Shown: positions 1-12,900, counted from the stretch's first letter. The stretch: 64,000 nt of DNA from Plectrocnemia conspersa (GCA_009617715.1 VTFK01000013.1:1445001-1509000), one strand, 5' to 3'. Notes: generated from the letters alone by a model not told the origin. Numbers and translations: made by a program.

Positions 1-649
1 TCTTTAATAATACTATTAACCTTATGCTTTGGAGATTCATGAAATAAAAACTAGATTACTTATATATTCATTAAACATTTGACACACTTTTATATTGATT
101 AGCAATGAGATAAATCGTTTTTAATTATTATGACTTAGTATCTAATACATCTGCAGTAAGTACAATATTAGAGTTTTAAAAACTATATACACATTTATAA
201 ATTAACGTAGGAAAGAATAGTCTTATTTTTTAATTCAATAATTAATAAAAGTATTTGGGAATACTATTCATGATGCAACTTAAAATTGCTCTTTACAGTG
301 TGATTTTCATTTGTGGGTTAAAAATATCAACAATAATGACCTCTTTTATTCATCACATTGAAAATTCATATTATAAATGGCATAGTAAATTAATGTAAAT
401 TACTTTTTCATGAAATGTATCGAATAACATGCAATAATTAAACTAGTGTAGTGTATTATTTACCATATTTTATTTGTATATGTAATTATGAAACTACACA
501 CAAAAATTCGAAATATTGCATTTATAAATCCATTTTAACAAAAAATAGTGTATAAATAAAATAATTGAAAAAGTACATTATTTACATTATCATAACAGTA
601 AAAAACAATAAGTTTATTAAAAATACTTGAGAAGTAATTTTCATAACGA
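1..649. other. AT-rich non-coding stretch
   Basis: Very AT-rich sequence with frequent stops in all frames. No gene, RNA or clear repeat is seen. It lies downstream of the ionotropic receptor gene, which is on the minus strand. Confidence 0.6.
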
Positions 650-1012
650 CGTACTACTATACTATATTTGCGTTAATACAGTCAGTTCGAAAGCTATCCA
701 TTTCATAATTATTCATAATTTAGAAAGAGATGGCAAGTATGGGTCTACTATTAGTTCTAAAGCACACGATACGAATATATATATGTTCGAATTATTTATC
801 ATTACGCTGGTTTAACACATTTATAAAGGTTAATTTTTTCATTATATATGTGTTTAAAACCATAGTATATCAAACGCATATCCATATCATGTGCCTTAGA
901 GATATTAATAAGGACGTAAATCCAAACATGCCATTTTTCTAAATTATGAATAATGATGAAATGGATAGCTTGCGAACTGACTGTGTTAACACAAATGGAG
1001 TGTAGTAGATAT
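650..1012. repeat. Foldback (palindromic) element
   Basis: The left arm (about 650-829) is repeated in inverted orientation in the right arm (about 841-1012), with an AT-rich loop of about 10 bases. The best-preserved core is 669-725 against 938-992, sharing words such as CAGTCAGTTCG and AGCTATCCATTTCAT. The short open frames on both strands here translate to nearly the same peptide because of this palindrome, so they are not genes. It is probably a non-autonomous foldback transposon or an inverted duplication; no target duplication was identified. Confidence 0.75.
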
Positions 1013-1804
1013 TTAAAAAAAAAAAAAAATGTAACATTTATTAACTTCATAACCTTTAATAAAAATGCATTTAAAAAATATTTTTTAAGGTCTAAACTAA
1101 AAAGAAAAAATAATTGTTTTCAGAATTCTGTAAAACGAAATCTCATACATATAAAACATATACAATATTTTAAAATAATTTGCGCATTAAAATTTACAGT
1201 GTAATAAAATACACAAATCTTTGATATCAAAAACAATATTTTATTGAAAAATCTAATTAAAATCTAGAGCGAAAACTTCAAAAATGCTTTAATTATCAAT
1301 ATTTTAAAATAATTTTAAAACTAAATCGTACTTATCTAATTAGTGACTTTAGTGACAAATTAAATTTTACATGTAATTTTAGAATGAAGATATTTTCAAA
1401 AACAATTTATTTTATTAGTTCATAATAACATTTTTGTAATATTATTTTTTATTAATATTTAATATGAAAAATATTTTTTTTTTTAAAATAAATTATTCCC
1501 ACACCAAAAAACATATATAAGCACTTTAAAAATATATCGCACAAAAAAATGTTCGCATTTTTATTATTATATATAGTCAAGCAAATGGAGAAATTTTTTA
1601 TATATATATATATATATTGCAAAATACCAAAATAAAACGATTGTGAAAAATATTTATGAATCTTGTTGGTAATAAAATATGTTCTAAATTAGGTGTTTTA
1701 TCTAGTGGTACTATTTTATAATCTTAAAACTACATCATTAACTACATACTTTTGTAGTTCATTAATATCAGTTTTTATTGAAAAGAGGAGAAACATATTG
1801 ATGT
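1013..1804. other. AT-rich stretch with short TA tract
   Basis: A-run and T-run rich sequence with a short (TA)n tract near 1599-1617. No coding signal. Confidence 0.6.
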
Positions 1805-1810
1805 TTTATT
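1805..1810 (-). terminator. Candidate polyadenylation signal of the IR gene
   Basis: Minus-strand AATAAA, 39 bases beyond the stop codon of the ionotropic receptor. The hexamer is common in AT-rich DNA, so position is the only support. Confidence 0.4.
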
Positions 1811-1848
1811 ATAACATGATTAAAATAATACGATGTATATTAATTAAG

Positions 1849-4134
1849 CTATGCGATATAAATACATTTTTGATCGCTTGATTTTAATTCTTTTCTCGAC
1901 TTATTTTTATAGTGTATTAATTCTAAGATAAAACATATAATAGATAAGATAATACCAAAAATCCACACAGAATAGAAAGCTACAACATTTTGTGTTTTCA
2001 TAACTGAGATTTTTTTTAAAGATTTTTTGTGCCTTTTGAAAATCTGCCTACTATTTTTATGACCAAATTCGCTAAGCCACTTTTTTAAGATTCCATGTTC
2101 TAATAGTAGTAAGATATTCCTGCTCAGAGTTTCCACATATGGAAACTCTTTTCTGACGAACCATGATTGCATAACATGCGAGCTCACATCTTTTGTGACT
2201 GCATACTTGAGAAGTTGTTCGCTGCTAAAATTTGATAAACACGAATCAATGATAAAATTCAAGTAAAACGTTTCTCCCATAATGAATATTTTTTCAGTAT
2301 TTAATGACTTCAATGCTGTGCAAATATGCATGTTCTTTCTACTGAGATGAAGAGAAGTCTTCCGATTTATACCGTTCACGAAATCCATGTTCTGAAACAA
2401 TATATTTATTAAATTAATATTGATTTAATAATGTGATGATACATATTTACTACATACCAAATCATAATGTAATTGATAACCATTTTTGCTAAGGCTTTCA
2501 AGCGTTTGAGGCATTTCATTTCGTGTGTTGATCAATGTACCTAGAGTTTTTTCTTTATATGCATTATTGATAATAATACATCCAAGAATCCAAGATATCA
2601 AAATACTTTTGGCATAAATGTGTCTATTAGGTATTCCTTGATCAATCAATATACTGTAAATTACCTAAATTTATACAAATTAAAGATTTTTTTAAATTTT
2701 GAAGAAAGAGCAATGATAAACTTTTTCAAATGCTATCACACTTTTTGTGAATCGGGATGATTTAAGATCGTGAAGTCAGATTGTCTTCATTGCGATTGAA
2801 AGCTAAATATAATTTATTATAAACGTATTAAAAATATTCCGCGAAAGCATCAGCGATATATTTATGATTAATATAATAAGTTAAACATACCCATAAACTT
2901 GATCTTATTATTTTTAATTTGCCGTACTGTATCATGATACACAATAAAATAACACAGCTTGTCAGGGTTATTGATATCCAAACTTCATAAGAGAAGGGTT
3001 TAAAAAAATCTAAACCTGAAATTAAGCTAACATTATTATAATACATATAAACGGCAAAGCTTTTGTATGTATGTATATACATATTTTACCCTTATAAATA
3101 AGACTCTTTTCATATTGATAAATAATTTTAATTGAATCGATCATGTATGGTGTGGTAAAACTATAATATTTAGATCTATTATATGTAATGCTTATATATC
3201 CAATGCACCACTCAGAGTTATTTGCAAGCAGTTTAAAATTTTTAGGCCATTTTTTAGCAGCACTAACTATGTCAATTCCTGCCATGAAATTAACTCTGAA
3301 GTTTAACATTTTACTAATTTGCTTAATCATGCGTAAATTAATTCTTCGAGGTTTTAAATTTTTAGAACGAGTGAATTTTTCGAGTGAAGTATTCTGATTA
3401 TTATAAATGGTTTCATAATATTGATATGTCACATTAAAGGTATGATTACGAAAGTTGTTGCGTTTATCTACTAACGAAATAGCAAGCTTACGCGAGAACT
3501 TATTTGAAAAACTTTCATTAATCAGTGATTTGATCATTAAGTTAAATTTTAGAGAAGATCTACCGCAGTAGTAACAGACTTCAAATAGTTTAACTTGATT
3601 CGAATTAATTTTTATCATGTAGAAAGCAAAAGTCGCTTTAACGAATTTTATAAATTCGTATTTGAATTTAACTTTACACGATTCGTGCGAAACAGATTTA
3701 CATACGATCAATACTGTATCAGAGATAAACGACCATGTATGGTGATTTTTGATGAAAGCGTTCCAATTTTCCAGGAAAACGACGTGAAGCAACGGAAACG
3801 TGTCGGGATGCTTTTCTAGATGCAAATCGTAGTTATTCAACAAAATAGAACTTTTATATCCGACTTTCGACAAATAAGATATCAAATCAATTAAAATACT
3901 GTGAGTTTTATTTTCATAATGAAATGAATAACTTCTATGGGTTGAAGATAAATTATACATAATTCTAGCGATGGAAAGCTTGAAATTATAATTTAAATTT
4001 CCATAATCCTCTACTAAATACTTATTATAAGTTAAATAATGGAATTTAAAGGCTGATGAATGACTCAACAATATTAACATAATTAGCGATTTACACATGA
4101 TGAATTGCAATGCAAAATATACGAAGTGAACCAT
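1849..4134 (-). CDS. Ionotropic receptor (IR), divergent, four exons, 639 aa
   Basis: Putative chemosensory ligand-gated cation channel of the insect IR family (variant ionotropic glutamate receptors) in the plasma membrane. Exons read 4134-3090, 3015-2891, 2664-2458 and 2391-1849; introns are 74, 226 and 66 bases, all GT-AG, with phases 1, 0 and 0 that join in frame to 640 codons including stop. Residues 1-28 look like a signal peptide. The divergent N-terminal region carries several N-glycosylation sequons. The S1 lobe ends in the block NRSKYYSFTTPY, whose Arg matches the ligand-contacting Arg of glutamate receptors. TM1 is about 360-379. The pore-side segment contains IDQGIPN, followed by TM3 (about 409-424) and AYKEKTLGTL. 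S2 is about 440-590 and TM4 is 595-618, with a short basic tail. The start is the ATG after which the signal peptide begins; an upstream non-coding exon is possible. Ligand and subgroup are unknown. Confidence 0.9.
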
Positions 4135-5241
4135 CAAAGCATCTGAAACTTAATATATACAAGATTTGAGTTATAATAAAGCTATAATATGAACGTTAAA
4201 AAAAGGTTTAGTAGCATTTAAAAATGATAATATCAAAGTTAGCACATTAATAAAAATATTAATAGAGAGTTTTATGTATCACAGATGTTCTATGTCATTC
4301 ATGGTGTTTTTATATCTAATATAAAATTTTAACGATATGTTTAAATAATTATTTTAATTTATAGATTAGCTTGAATATAAGTTTGAGTTTTTAAAGCATT
4401 TAATTATATTGTTTTTATATTTTTTAAATTACAAATAAAGAACTTGTTAAATTAAAAAAATGTCTTTTACCAAAAACAGTATCGAAATCCCTTGATGCGG
4501 GAACACCAAAAAACGACGTATATAATGATTTTAAAAAAGCCTTGGGTTGGTTTATTAATAAAAAAAATGGACCTCTTTTGCTCAGGTGATTTAACTCAAT
4601 TATTACTAAGTTATTTGAGCGATCGTAAATAGTTATTAACCTGTGGCAGCTGACTCTTAAAATAATATTTTTCACCCCTTCGGGGGCTCTTCAAAGATCC
4701 TACTTGAGCCCTCAGTTATTCTCGCTATTGATTAATTACATAAATACAGCTGTTACAAATTCACTTTTTTATTTATATATCGACGCATTAAAATTGTTTA
4801 GATGCATTCGATATGTTGTGAACTTGTAAATAAGCATCCCGTCTGTTTTTTAATGTCGGAAAATTTTATATCATGATTTTACTGATCTCATTCACCATCA
4901 GAGTATTTCTACGATTTTGGTAAGAATGTGCTGGATATAGAAGCTTCCGCTATAAATTTCTAAATCATTTTTAAGGGCAAGTTGATGTTCTCTCTACACG
5001 TAAAAGACGTCTGCGAAATATTTTCCAATATGCTCGGGTTTATTTTATGAGGAACGCGTTTCACTTTGATAACCCGTCAGTTAAATATGCAGCATTCTTC
5101 AATCGGTATCTAAAATTTAGAATCTCTGAGAAATTTTATACTTAAAAACATGTTCTTGAGGGTCCTTTATATAAGAGTATTTAAAGTTTCTAACAGAACT
5201 GGTAGTAATTTATTATATAATAATACATATATTGCGACAAA
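4135..5241. other. Region upstream of the IR gene
   Basis: It contains the presumed promoter side of the minus-strand IR gene; no TATA box or initiator can be assigned with confidence. A minus-strand open frame of 83 codons (4675-4424) resembles no family I recognise. A small GC-richer patch (about 4670-4720) follows it. The rest is AT-rich. Confidence 0.45.
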
Positions 5242-5559
5242 CTATGGTGGGCGAGTACCGTTATTCTCCGAGCGGTGGTGGAGAAGCTGGCGGAGGGATG
5301 ATGTCCAATGTATGGTCCTTAGAGGTTTTGTAGTTGTGACAGCGACGGTTCCGCTGATGCGGCGATCGTATGGTGGAGTCCTTCTCTGTCCCTGACCATC
5401 TATGACGGTATATTCTCTCCGTCTTATGCCTCGGGCCGTATCTGACCTCTCCTCATATTGACCAGCCTTGAGTATCAAAGATTGGAGAGCTTGCTGACAA
5501 AGCACAACTTCAGCCATGTGTTGCATTAGTTTCTTCGACCAACGAACAATTCTACGCAT
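5242..5559 (-). CDS. Possible exon of an unidentified protein
   Basis: The open frame starts immediately after a pyrimidine tract plus AG (an acceptor-like sequence ending at 5560) and runs 105 codons in DNA that is clearly less AT-rich than its surroundings. The peptide is hydrophilic and Arg/Gln-rich, with no signal peptide or membrane segment: an N-terminal helix-like part (WSKKLMQHMAEVV) is followed by a basic, disordered-looking part (RTPPYDRR). A second minus-strand frame is also open across the 3' half and ends in a proline-rich tail (PPPASPPPLGE). One base change could therefore have moved the reading frame, or the exon is a relic. I do not recognise the family. It could belong to an upstream gene with other exons outside recognisable range. 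Confidence 0.35.
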   Translation of the reverse strand: MRRIVRWSKKLMQHMAEVVLCQQALQSLILKAGQYEERSDTARGIRRREYTVIDGQGQRRTPPYDRRISGTVAVTTTKPLRTIHWTSSLRQLLHHRSENNGTRPP

Positions 5560-5649
5560 CTAAAAAGTGACATTAGCTTAATGGACATCCTTCCGAGGTC
5601 AAATGTTGCAACGAGAATATTACCAACGAGAATTTTACCTTTAGAAGAT

Positions 5650-6130
5650 CCCCCACAAGTGTTTGGTTTTTAATTTTTTTTGTATCCTGGCGCCTTTTTT
5701 TAAGTTTGTTTGGATTTGGGATTCTAAAGTCTCATATTTTATTTCAATAATAGAAAAAAATTATGTTAAAATATTTTTTGTGTAAAAAATCCATTAAAGA
5801 AGCTGAAACTTTGTGGATTTTAATTTAATTTTAAACAGGTTCTAAATTAAGGGGCTAAGGTTCAAAATTCCAGTAAAAAGGCTTAAGCTTTTTTTGTTAG
5901 ATTCTTGGAATTTTTAGACTTGAAAATTTATAAAAAAAGTTGAAAATTTGTGGATTAGTAAAATATTGTTTTCGATTGATTTTTTAAAAAAGATTTAAAG
6001 ATAAAAAATCTATTAAAAAGGCGCAAAGTTTATGGACGTAAAATATTTTATTTTTTTGATTTTCTTTTAAAATAGGGGTTTGAGCTCAAAATCTATCAAA
6101 AAGGATCAAAATTTTTGGCCTTAAATTCAG
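5650..6130. repeat. Degenerate short-period repeat array (family A)
   Basis: Variants of the block CTATTAAAAAGGCTGAAA followed by TTTGTGGA recur about every 60-85 bases (near 5790, 5868, 5929, 6009 and 6091), separated by T-rich spacers and phrases such as GGGTTTGAGCTCAAAA. Similar blocks occur near 12.76-12.86, 14.85-15.5 and 26.6-27.25 kb. Confidence 0.55.
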
Positions 6131-6599
6131 GGCTTTCAGCTAAAAAAGCAACTTGCTTGCAAATGCCTTGGTGATGTAAATTTTATGGATCCTTTCTAAG
6201 TATTTTAATAATAAAATAATTGTATTCGATCCCTTACCCGAAATTTGCTTCGGACAGTGGATGCATTGGCTGACTCTTTTTCTAGTTTTTTGTAATAAAA
6301 TTTATTCATTAGGGGTTAAAATAATAATAACATAATAGTCGAATAATAAAAATGATGCGAACCGTATTATAAATGACAGTTGTATGTAGGGTAAATAAAT
6401 AGTAATATTAAAAATTGTGGTCCGAAATCTGTGTTTTTTGTGTAATTTACAATAAGTAGAATATAAGATAATAATAAATAAATATCATGGTAAAATTCGT
6501 AAAATTAACTCACTCCCAGGTATATACTAGAAAATTAAGAATTTGTATAAATTAACTCACTATTCAAAGGCTTAATTAAATAAGAAAATACTGTCACAA
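6131..6599. other. AT-rich non-coding stretch
   Basis: No gene or clear repeat. It lies beyond the 3' end of the hAT relic. Confidence 0.5.
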
Positions 6600-7746
6600 A
6601 GGAAGCAACTTCCTGACTACCTCCTCATGTGAAATTTTGTCTTTGCAACTATTGACATCCAAAAATATGTTAGATCTTCTCTTCTTTCAAATAAAATACG
6701 TGCTTCATTATTAAATAAAATTTTAAAAGGTGTCTCCGCAAATCCTTGAGGATCGTATGGTACATCAGTAATTTCACTTTTAAAGGGATCTATAACTCAA
6801 CTGACAGTATGTTAATCTAGATCTGTAAAATAATTAAAGAACCGCAAATGTAATATTTTCACAATCTTCCAAAGCTAGTTATTTTTTTATGGGTGAAATT
6901 ATATTGATATTTTTCCTGCAATGCATTTTATATATATCTAAAAATATCAGATAAATATGCAAGATGTGTTACCAACGGGGAGTTTAAAAACTTATCTTCG
7001 AGAACACGTTTATGATCAACCATAAACATTTCAAGATCACTTTTTAGAGCCCACGTTCGGTACACAACACCTCCACCTGAGAGCCACCTAACTTCTTATT
7101 ACAAAGTAGGTCTGTATATTCCGCCACACCATCTTTATACAATTTACGTGCATGTATTTTGACTATATTGGAAACCTTAACAACATCATGTATGACGTGT
7201 TTCCAGTGCAGGTCCCAAATGTTTTACAAGCAGTTCAATTTTAGGATTATTCTCTCTCGCCAAAACAAAAAAAAACACCAAAATGACCCAACTTATTGAA
7301 TACAATTCCATTCTTTTTTATTAATGAAATATTTTCTGATAAAATAGAAATTCTTTCTTTAACAATTTTTGCAGACAAGGGAACTGAATTTAGTTTTATG
7401 ACTTGTGTCAAAAAATGTTTAATGGCAATTCCTTACTAATTGAATATGGTTTTTTGTTTCTAGAAATCAATCATGCCACTTTAAAGCTAGACTTTAATGC
7501 TGAATGTTGATCGAATGTATCTCTCAAGTCCAGTCTTTATCTTTTGATAGAATTTTTTTAATTGTATTCTAACGATTTGGAAGATAGATGTACATGCAAG
7601 TGATTCTTCAATCGACTCTTTTTTAAAGATTTAAGCAAAAAACCCACTTTGGTTTCATTAATCTTTTGTCTACTTTTTTGTGTAAGCCCATAATTAAAAA
7701 AATTTTTCCTGGTATAGTCTATAGACCTGTTTAGTGATGACGTCAC
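6600..7746 (-). pseudogene. Broken hAT transposase, ZBED5/FAM200-like
   Basis: Read on the minus strand. The 5' part (7746-7558) aligns by eye with the N-terminal block of this family: a tyrosine-rich start, FNYGLTQK, then a degenerate BED-type finger region ending in LKNHLHVHLSSK, with the zinc ligands mostly lost. About 7190-7100 encodes HDVVKVSNIVKIHARKLYKD. After a frame change comes the hallmark EVRWLSGG (7096 downwards) and continuing text through LAYLSDIFRYI, then a stop. Further blocks near 6780-6640 (ITDVPYDPQGF, LFERREDLTYF) represent the C-terminal dimerisation side. Several stops and at least two frame changes make it non-functional. The family normally catalyses cut-and-paste transposition in the nucleus; ZBED5-like copies are also often domesticated. 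Confidence 0.75.
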
Positions 7747-9074
7747 ACCGCCATGATGATGGACTAACTGTGTCCATTTAATGTCTACTGAATCCTCATT
7801 ACTCCCAAGAATTTTATTTTTATTCCATTTGTAATAATTTACATCGGTTTGCCAACATCTGTATTAGGCCCTATAAGATTAAAATAAATATAGGTTAATG
7901 TATTTACAACCTCACATTATTATATATAAAAAAAGGATAGCAACATTTGATAGAAAACAGGCTTTTACAAATTTATAGATTTTTCAAAGGTCAAAGGCGA
8001 AACACCACAGTATAAAAATAACATATTTTCACGACCCCAAAACTCAATTTACCTATAAAGCGCAAATTGAAAAATTACTTACACGCGTCACGCTATATTA
8101 TGAAAAAAAGGCAATCGAAATTTTTAAGCGCTGTCAAAGCATTATCGATATAAAGCGTCAATATTAATATCGCCACTAGGCGGCAAATTTTAATTGAATA
8201 TTTTCGCAATAATTCACGGCGCTGTGGGACTATGCTGAAAATGAATTGATTAATTGACACACTAATTACTTTTACTGCGCACACGTCTAATTTTCAGAGC
8301 CGGTTTTAAAATACAACTATCGAGACATTTTATATAGTACATACTATGAAAAATGTTCAAGAGAGGCGCTCCTATGAATTATTTGCGCATACACACATAC
8401 TGTTATGAAAGCTCGTATAGCATTCAAAACTGTTATGTTTTCGTCGGCGCAGTCGAGCTTTTGTATTCGTTGAATAATGATAGCAGCTTCGTTACGTTTG
8501 TACCGCATACAGTTTTAATTAAACGTGTACCTTGTGTGTTAATTATGAATATTATGAATTTGTTGACAAATGAGTTTACATGCCAGTTGTATATAGAAAC
8601 CGCTTGTGAATTAACGCAGTGCTATATTTTAAATTAAATTTTATTACCATTGTATATGGGAACTGTGATAAAGTCTGTCTCTAAGTTTCTTCTGCTATCT
8701 CTGACCATCTGCCTGAGTTCATCTCGTCCTCTCAATTTGTCTTGTTTGTTATTAATTCTTTTGTCAAGGCAAGTTGTAGTGCTTGAATTATTGTAACGGT
8801 GCAGCTGGTTGGAGTCCCCACACTATAAAATAATCATAAAAAATGTTTGTTATAAAGCATTTTTTGGTGGTTTCAAAAATGACATTCAGAAATCAACAAA
8901 GCGACTTTGAAATAGCTTTGTAGTGCCTACCCTTTGTAAGTATTAAACAAAAGGCCAACTTTAACTAGTTTTTACTAAAGAGGGTGATTTTTAGAGTAAT
9001 GATCAGAATTGGTTTTAAATTGCCCTCCTCTTCTCATATTCATTCAAGTGTCTTCAAAGAACTAGAAGACACTC
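7747..9074. other. Intergenic DNA, mixed composition
   Basis: 8080-8640 is somewhat less AT-rich than its flanks. It contains a plus-strand open frame of 94 codons (8353-8637) and a minus-strand frame of 63 codons (8284-8093), neither recognisable. Acceptable as non-coding. Confidence 0.4.
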
Positions 9075-9160
9075 ACTAAGCACGCGACAAACTGCAATCG
9101 CTCGAATAATTACTGACAACCAACGCCGACCACGGTACCTACTCTCGGTCAGAAATCACC
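9075..9160. repeat. Dispersed repeat B, copy 1
   Basis: This segment matches 45000-45080 over about 70 bases with many transitions. Shared words include GACAA, CAATC, CTC, AATAAT, CAA, GCCGAC, GGTAC/AGTAC and TACTCTC in the same order. It is probably a fragment of one transposon family. No termini are visible. Confidence 0.55.
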
Positions 9161-11140
9161 CGCCAAGCATCCGATGAATTCACCTATCAAACTGAGTACA
9201 ACTCGACGAATTGTTGTGCATATTTTTATTAAACAATGCTATTGATTTTGAAATGATTCACCCCTTTTATATATATTTTTTTCATTTAGTTGTAATAATC
9301 CGAAATGCAGAATATATATTTTATTTTATATTGAAAAAAAAGGGAAAATATAGCACTCCGGTTCGCGTCTAATTAAAGCGTTATATAAAATAATGGCAGC
9401 ATAATTCTTTCGACGTCGCCATACTTGACTTTTAAATGCTCTTTCCCTCCGTTTAATCACATGATTTATTAAATTTATGTAACACTAAAAATCTATATGC
9501 AAACAATGCCTATATATAATATATTATCAAAATATTTTTTGTGTACCTGTATTTTAAAAAGAAGTATCCATAAAGAATTTTTTATAGCTATGTTCATACA
9601 TCTTCATTATATGCGTTCCCAAATCCGTACAAAAAAAATCAAAATACACATTAAAGGTATAATATAAAGCCCCTTTGAAGAAGATTGCAAAAAGTTTGCG
9701 AACAACATCAAGTGCTTTTCATATCCTCGTTGCACGCAATTTAAAAATATATATCCATACATGCTACAATACACGCACTTAATTTCTATGATGTGTTTGT
9801 ATCTGAACCTAATAAAATAATTTTCTAGTCATAAAGTTAAATGAATACGTTGCTTTGTTATACATATCTTGAAGTTTTAAGTAAATACGTTATCAGATAT
9901 TATTCAACGGAAACTGTCTGTTTATGGTGTTATAAAGTAAGCAGATAGGAAAAGTAAATGGCAAACATTCGCAACTTACAAACAAACACTACACCACAAT
10001 AGGTTGTACAACTTTGTACAAAGCACGAATCAAATGACATTCCGCGAACAACATTGAATTGTATGTTGTACGTTGTACCACACACAATATTGTATATTAG
10101 AGCAAGTTAAAAATCGTTTTCTATTTATATATAATATAAATTTTGCAAAAACTTAGTATTTTTCATCAATATTTTAGGCAGAAGAGTTAGCTTGATTTAT
10201 ATGCAAAATACACATTATTTTCAGCTACTACATCGTTATTTTTTAATTGCTATTTAAATATATTTTTATGATTTATTTTATGATGGGCATTGATCAATTG
10301 TATATATTAAATTTATTTAAAGCTAAGTCATAACTCCCATTCTAAGAAATAAATATAGTCTAGTCTAGACTATAATTAAGTGCGCAACGTAGCATTCTAT
10401 TATTAAACTTTTAAAAATGCCACAAAGAGGTAATAATGTTAATTATGTACTAGAAAAAAGCAATATTAAAATCTGCGTATCATTTTTCATAAATATGCAT
10501 TAATCAGATTGTTGATTCTTTGTGGTAAAAATGGTCACATAAACATGTTTGTTTGCTTTAACATAGTCGTAAAAAAGTACATAGATTTTATCATTATTTA
10601 CGACTACGCAATGTCATAAGAAAATTAACTACAACAAAAAAATACACTTGTTAGATAAATAAGATTTAATTTAACCATAACATATTTATTATATTTTTGA
10701 AACCCGATTCTAACCCTTCAACATTTCCCGTAAAATTAATTGAAATTCATTGCCTTTAAAACTCTTAATAAATTTGTGTGGATCTGTGGAATAGTATAGA
10801 TGCGTGTTATTCTCGTTGCGGTTTTCTAGATAAAAAAAAACTAGGACAAAAATACTTCACTACAAAAATACTTAAAATTAAAAATCACAATAAAATACAT
10901 AAAAAAATGAGTTCTTAATTTAATTTTATTATTAATAAAAGCATTTTTGTTGGATCAATACCAATATTAAAACGGAGACGCAGGTTGGTGCCCAAGAATG
11001 TAAACTAAAGCTGTATTTCAGGGTTTAAAATCAGCCTTTGGAACAGATTTTATAAATATATGTATGTATAATGGTAAATGTAATATAGTGTAAATGTTTT
11101 TATCATTTTATAAAATTATATAAACAAAATTTTCTTAGAG
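9161..11140. other. AT-rich gene-free stretch
   Basis: No coding signal. It includes a near-palindrome at 10356-10376 (TATAGTCTAG and its complement) and a GTTGTAC-rich patch at 10000-10080. Confidence 0.5.
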
Positions 11141-12720
11141 CTTCAAAAACTCTTAGAGCGGAACGTATGCATCTATTGCATCGCCGGCACACATTATGTG
11201 GGTGTGCATTAATATTAAATTGCAGAAAAGCCGTGGATGCTAAAGACATTGACAAGGTCAGTCAAAATTTTCAGTTAATAATAGAAACACTGCTACTGTC
11301 AAATAATTTCTGACGAAAAATATTTGTCTGATCATTCAGAATCAGTATCAGAAAATAATGCCTATTAGGAATATATTTATAAGAGACATTCACCTCTTAA
11401 AAATATATAAAATTTATGCTCACTTTTAAGGACAAATTAAAATTCATAAATTAAACATTATTAAAATAACACAAGCAAATTTATATAACCAAAAATATCA
11501 CTAGCATAATGGAATTTTTATATTAAAAATAAAATACTATTTACTAAAAAAGAAAGCGTAAATTCAATAGTGAATTGAATTTGTCAGCTGTATTTTTTTT
11601 GGAGCAGATACTAAAACGTTATTATATTATAGTGATTCTATACGGCGAAGAGATCTGTTGACAGATCGTTTGTGCTCGCTTCGGTCTATTGAAAGTGCAA
11701 AGGTGGCTCTTACAACGCGATATAAATTCAAAACAAATCTAAAACGTATTGGCAGTAAACCGTTAGGTACCCATAAACACGGAGAACCATCTAGATCGAG
11801 ATCAGGCTTTTCAGAATAAGCTCACGTATAAGCGAAGACACGCCATTAGAGTCGGAAAATCCAACAGCATCCATCTCGCGCCCCACTAACCCGCTAATTC
11901 AGCCGTTGTCAACTGTCGCACGGCGATCCGTTTCGAATTTTAATATTTTAAGTATTTTATATGCACGTGAGAATGTGTTCACTAACCATTTAATTTGATA
12001 CAAAGACGATTGAGTAACAAAATGCTGTAATATAGTCTATTTTCGAGCAATGTTTATTTAAATAAATTAAGTGAAGATGAAATTCACTGCTTTTGGCACG
12101 CCCTTGACGCCAAAAGTTATTCGCAAAAGTGTTGATTATCCGTCTGAATACATCGGACATACAATTCTTTAAGGTTTTAATGTTTATTTTATTTATTTAA
12201 TATATATTAAAAAAATTGTTGTATACAAGAAGTATTATTTTTGATCACCATTTTATAAAATTATATTCACATTACAATTTTAAATGGGATATTATGCGCG
12301 CGCTTCGCGGCGTTCATAACGAATTATTTTTAAGATTTGCATACACATGAATATGCAAAACTAATTTGTTTGCATCAGGGTACACACATATCGGGATGAG
12401 CTGGCGCTTTGGTGTGTTTATCGCATTTAAATATTAGCATTGTCGGATTTACGCGCGTGAATTGGATCCGTCTAGTTTAATTGGCAAACATCCAAAGGTT
12501 CAATAAGCCAAAATTGTTGAGCTCCCATGACACCGGCGTCCAAGTCCTGCCAGATGTGGCAGCATATCGCTCCAGCTATTGGCAGGTTGATCGATTGATC
12601 TGGACTGCATTGGAAGCTCAACAAAATCCGTCGCAGCGTGCAACGGCGATAAGGCTCTGATAGAGGACGATAGAAACATGCGCCATAAATAGTAATAATG
12701 AAAAAAAAATGCAAAATATA
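11141..12720. other. GC-richer islands, candidate regulatory DNA
   Basis: Three islands (about 11150-11260, 11640-11940 and 12370-12700) stand out from AT-rich flanks. In 12470-12700 more than one frame on each strand is open, including a minus-strand frame of 80 codons. No splice-bounded protein of a known family could be made, so I favour constrained non-coding DNA over an exon. Confidence 0.35.
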
Positions 12721-12749
12721 AATAGGTTACTTTAAAGCAATGGTCATGC

Positions 12750-12900
12750 TTAGTAGAAAATGCATTAAAAAGACTAAAAATTTATAGACAGAAAAAATCT
12801 GTTTTTTTTCTTTTTAAAAACGGCAATAAAAAGCTAAAATTTTTTGACCTGTGAAAATTCTCAAAATCAAATCCTATTTTTGAGCATAAATCAAAAAAAA
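12750..12900. repeat. Repeat family A, short cluster
   Basis: Two blocks, near 12763 and 12825, carry the ATTAAAAAGACTAAAAATTT and CAATAAAAAGCTAAAATTTT variants of the 5.7-6.1 kb repeat. Confidence 0.45.

Noticed and set aside
627..1204. Overlapping short open frames on both strands with near-identical peptides
   Set aside because: The similarity comes from the foldback palindrome, not from coding constraint.
12472..12714. Minus-strand 80-codon frame as an exon
   Set aside because: Several frames on both strands are open, no family is recognisable and no convincing splice sites bound it.
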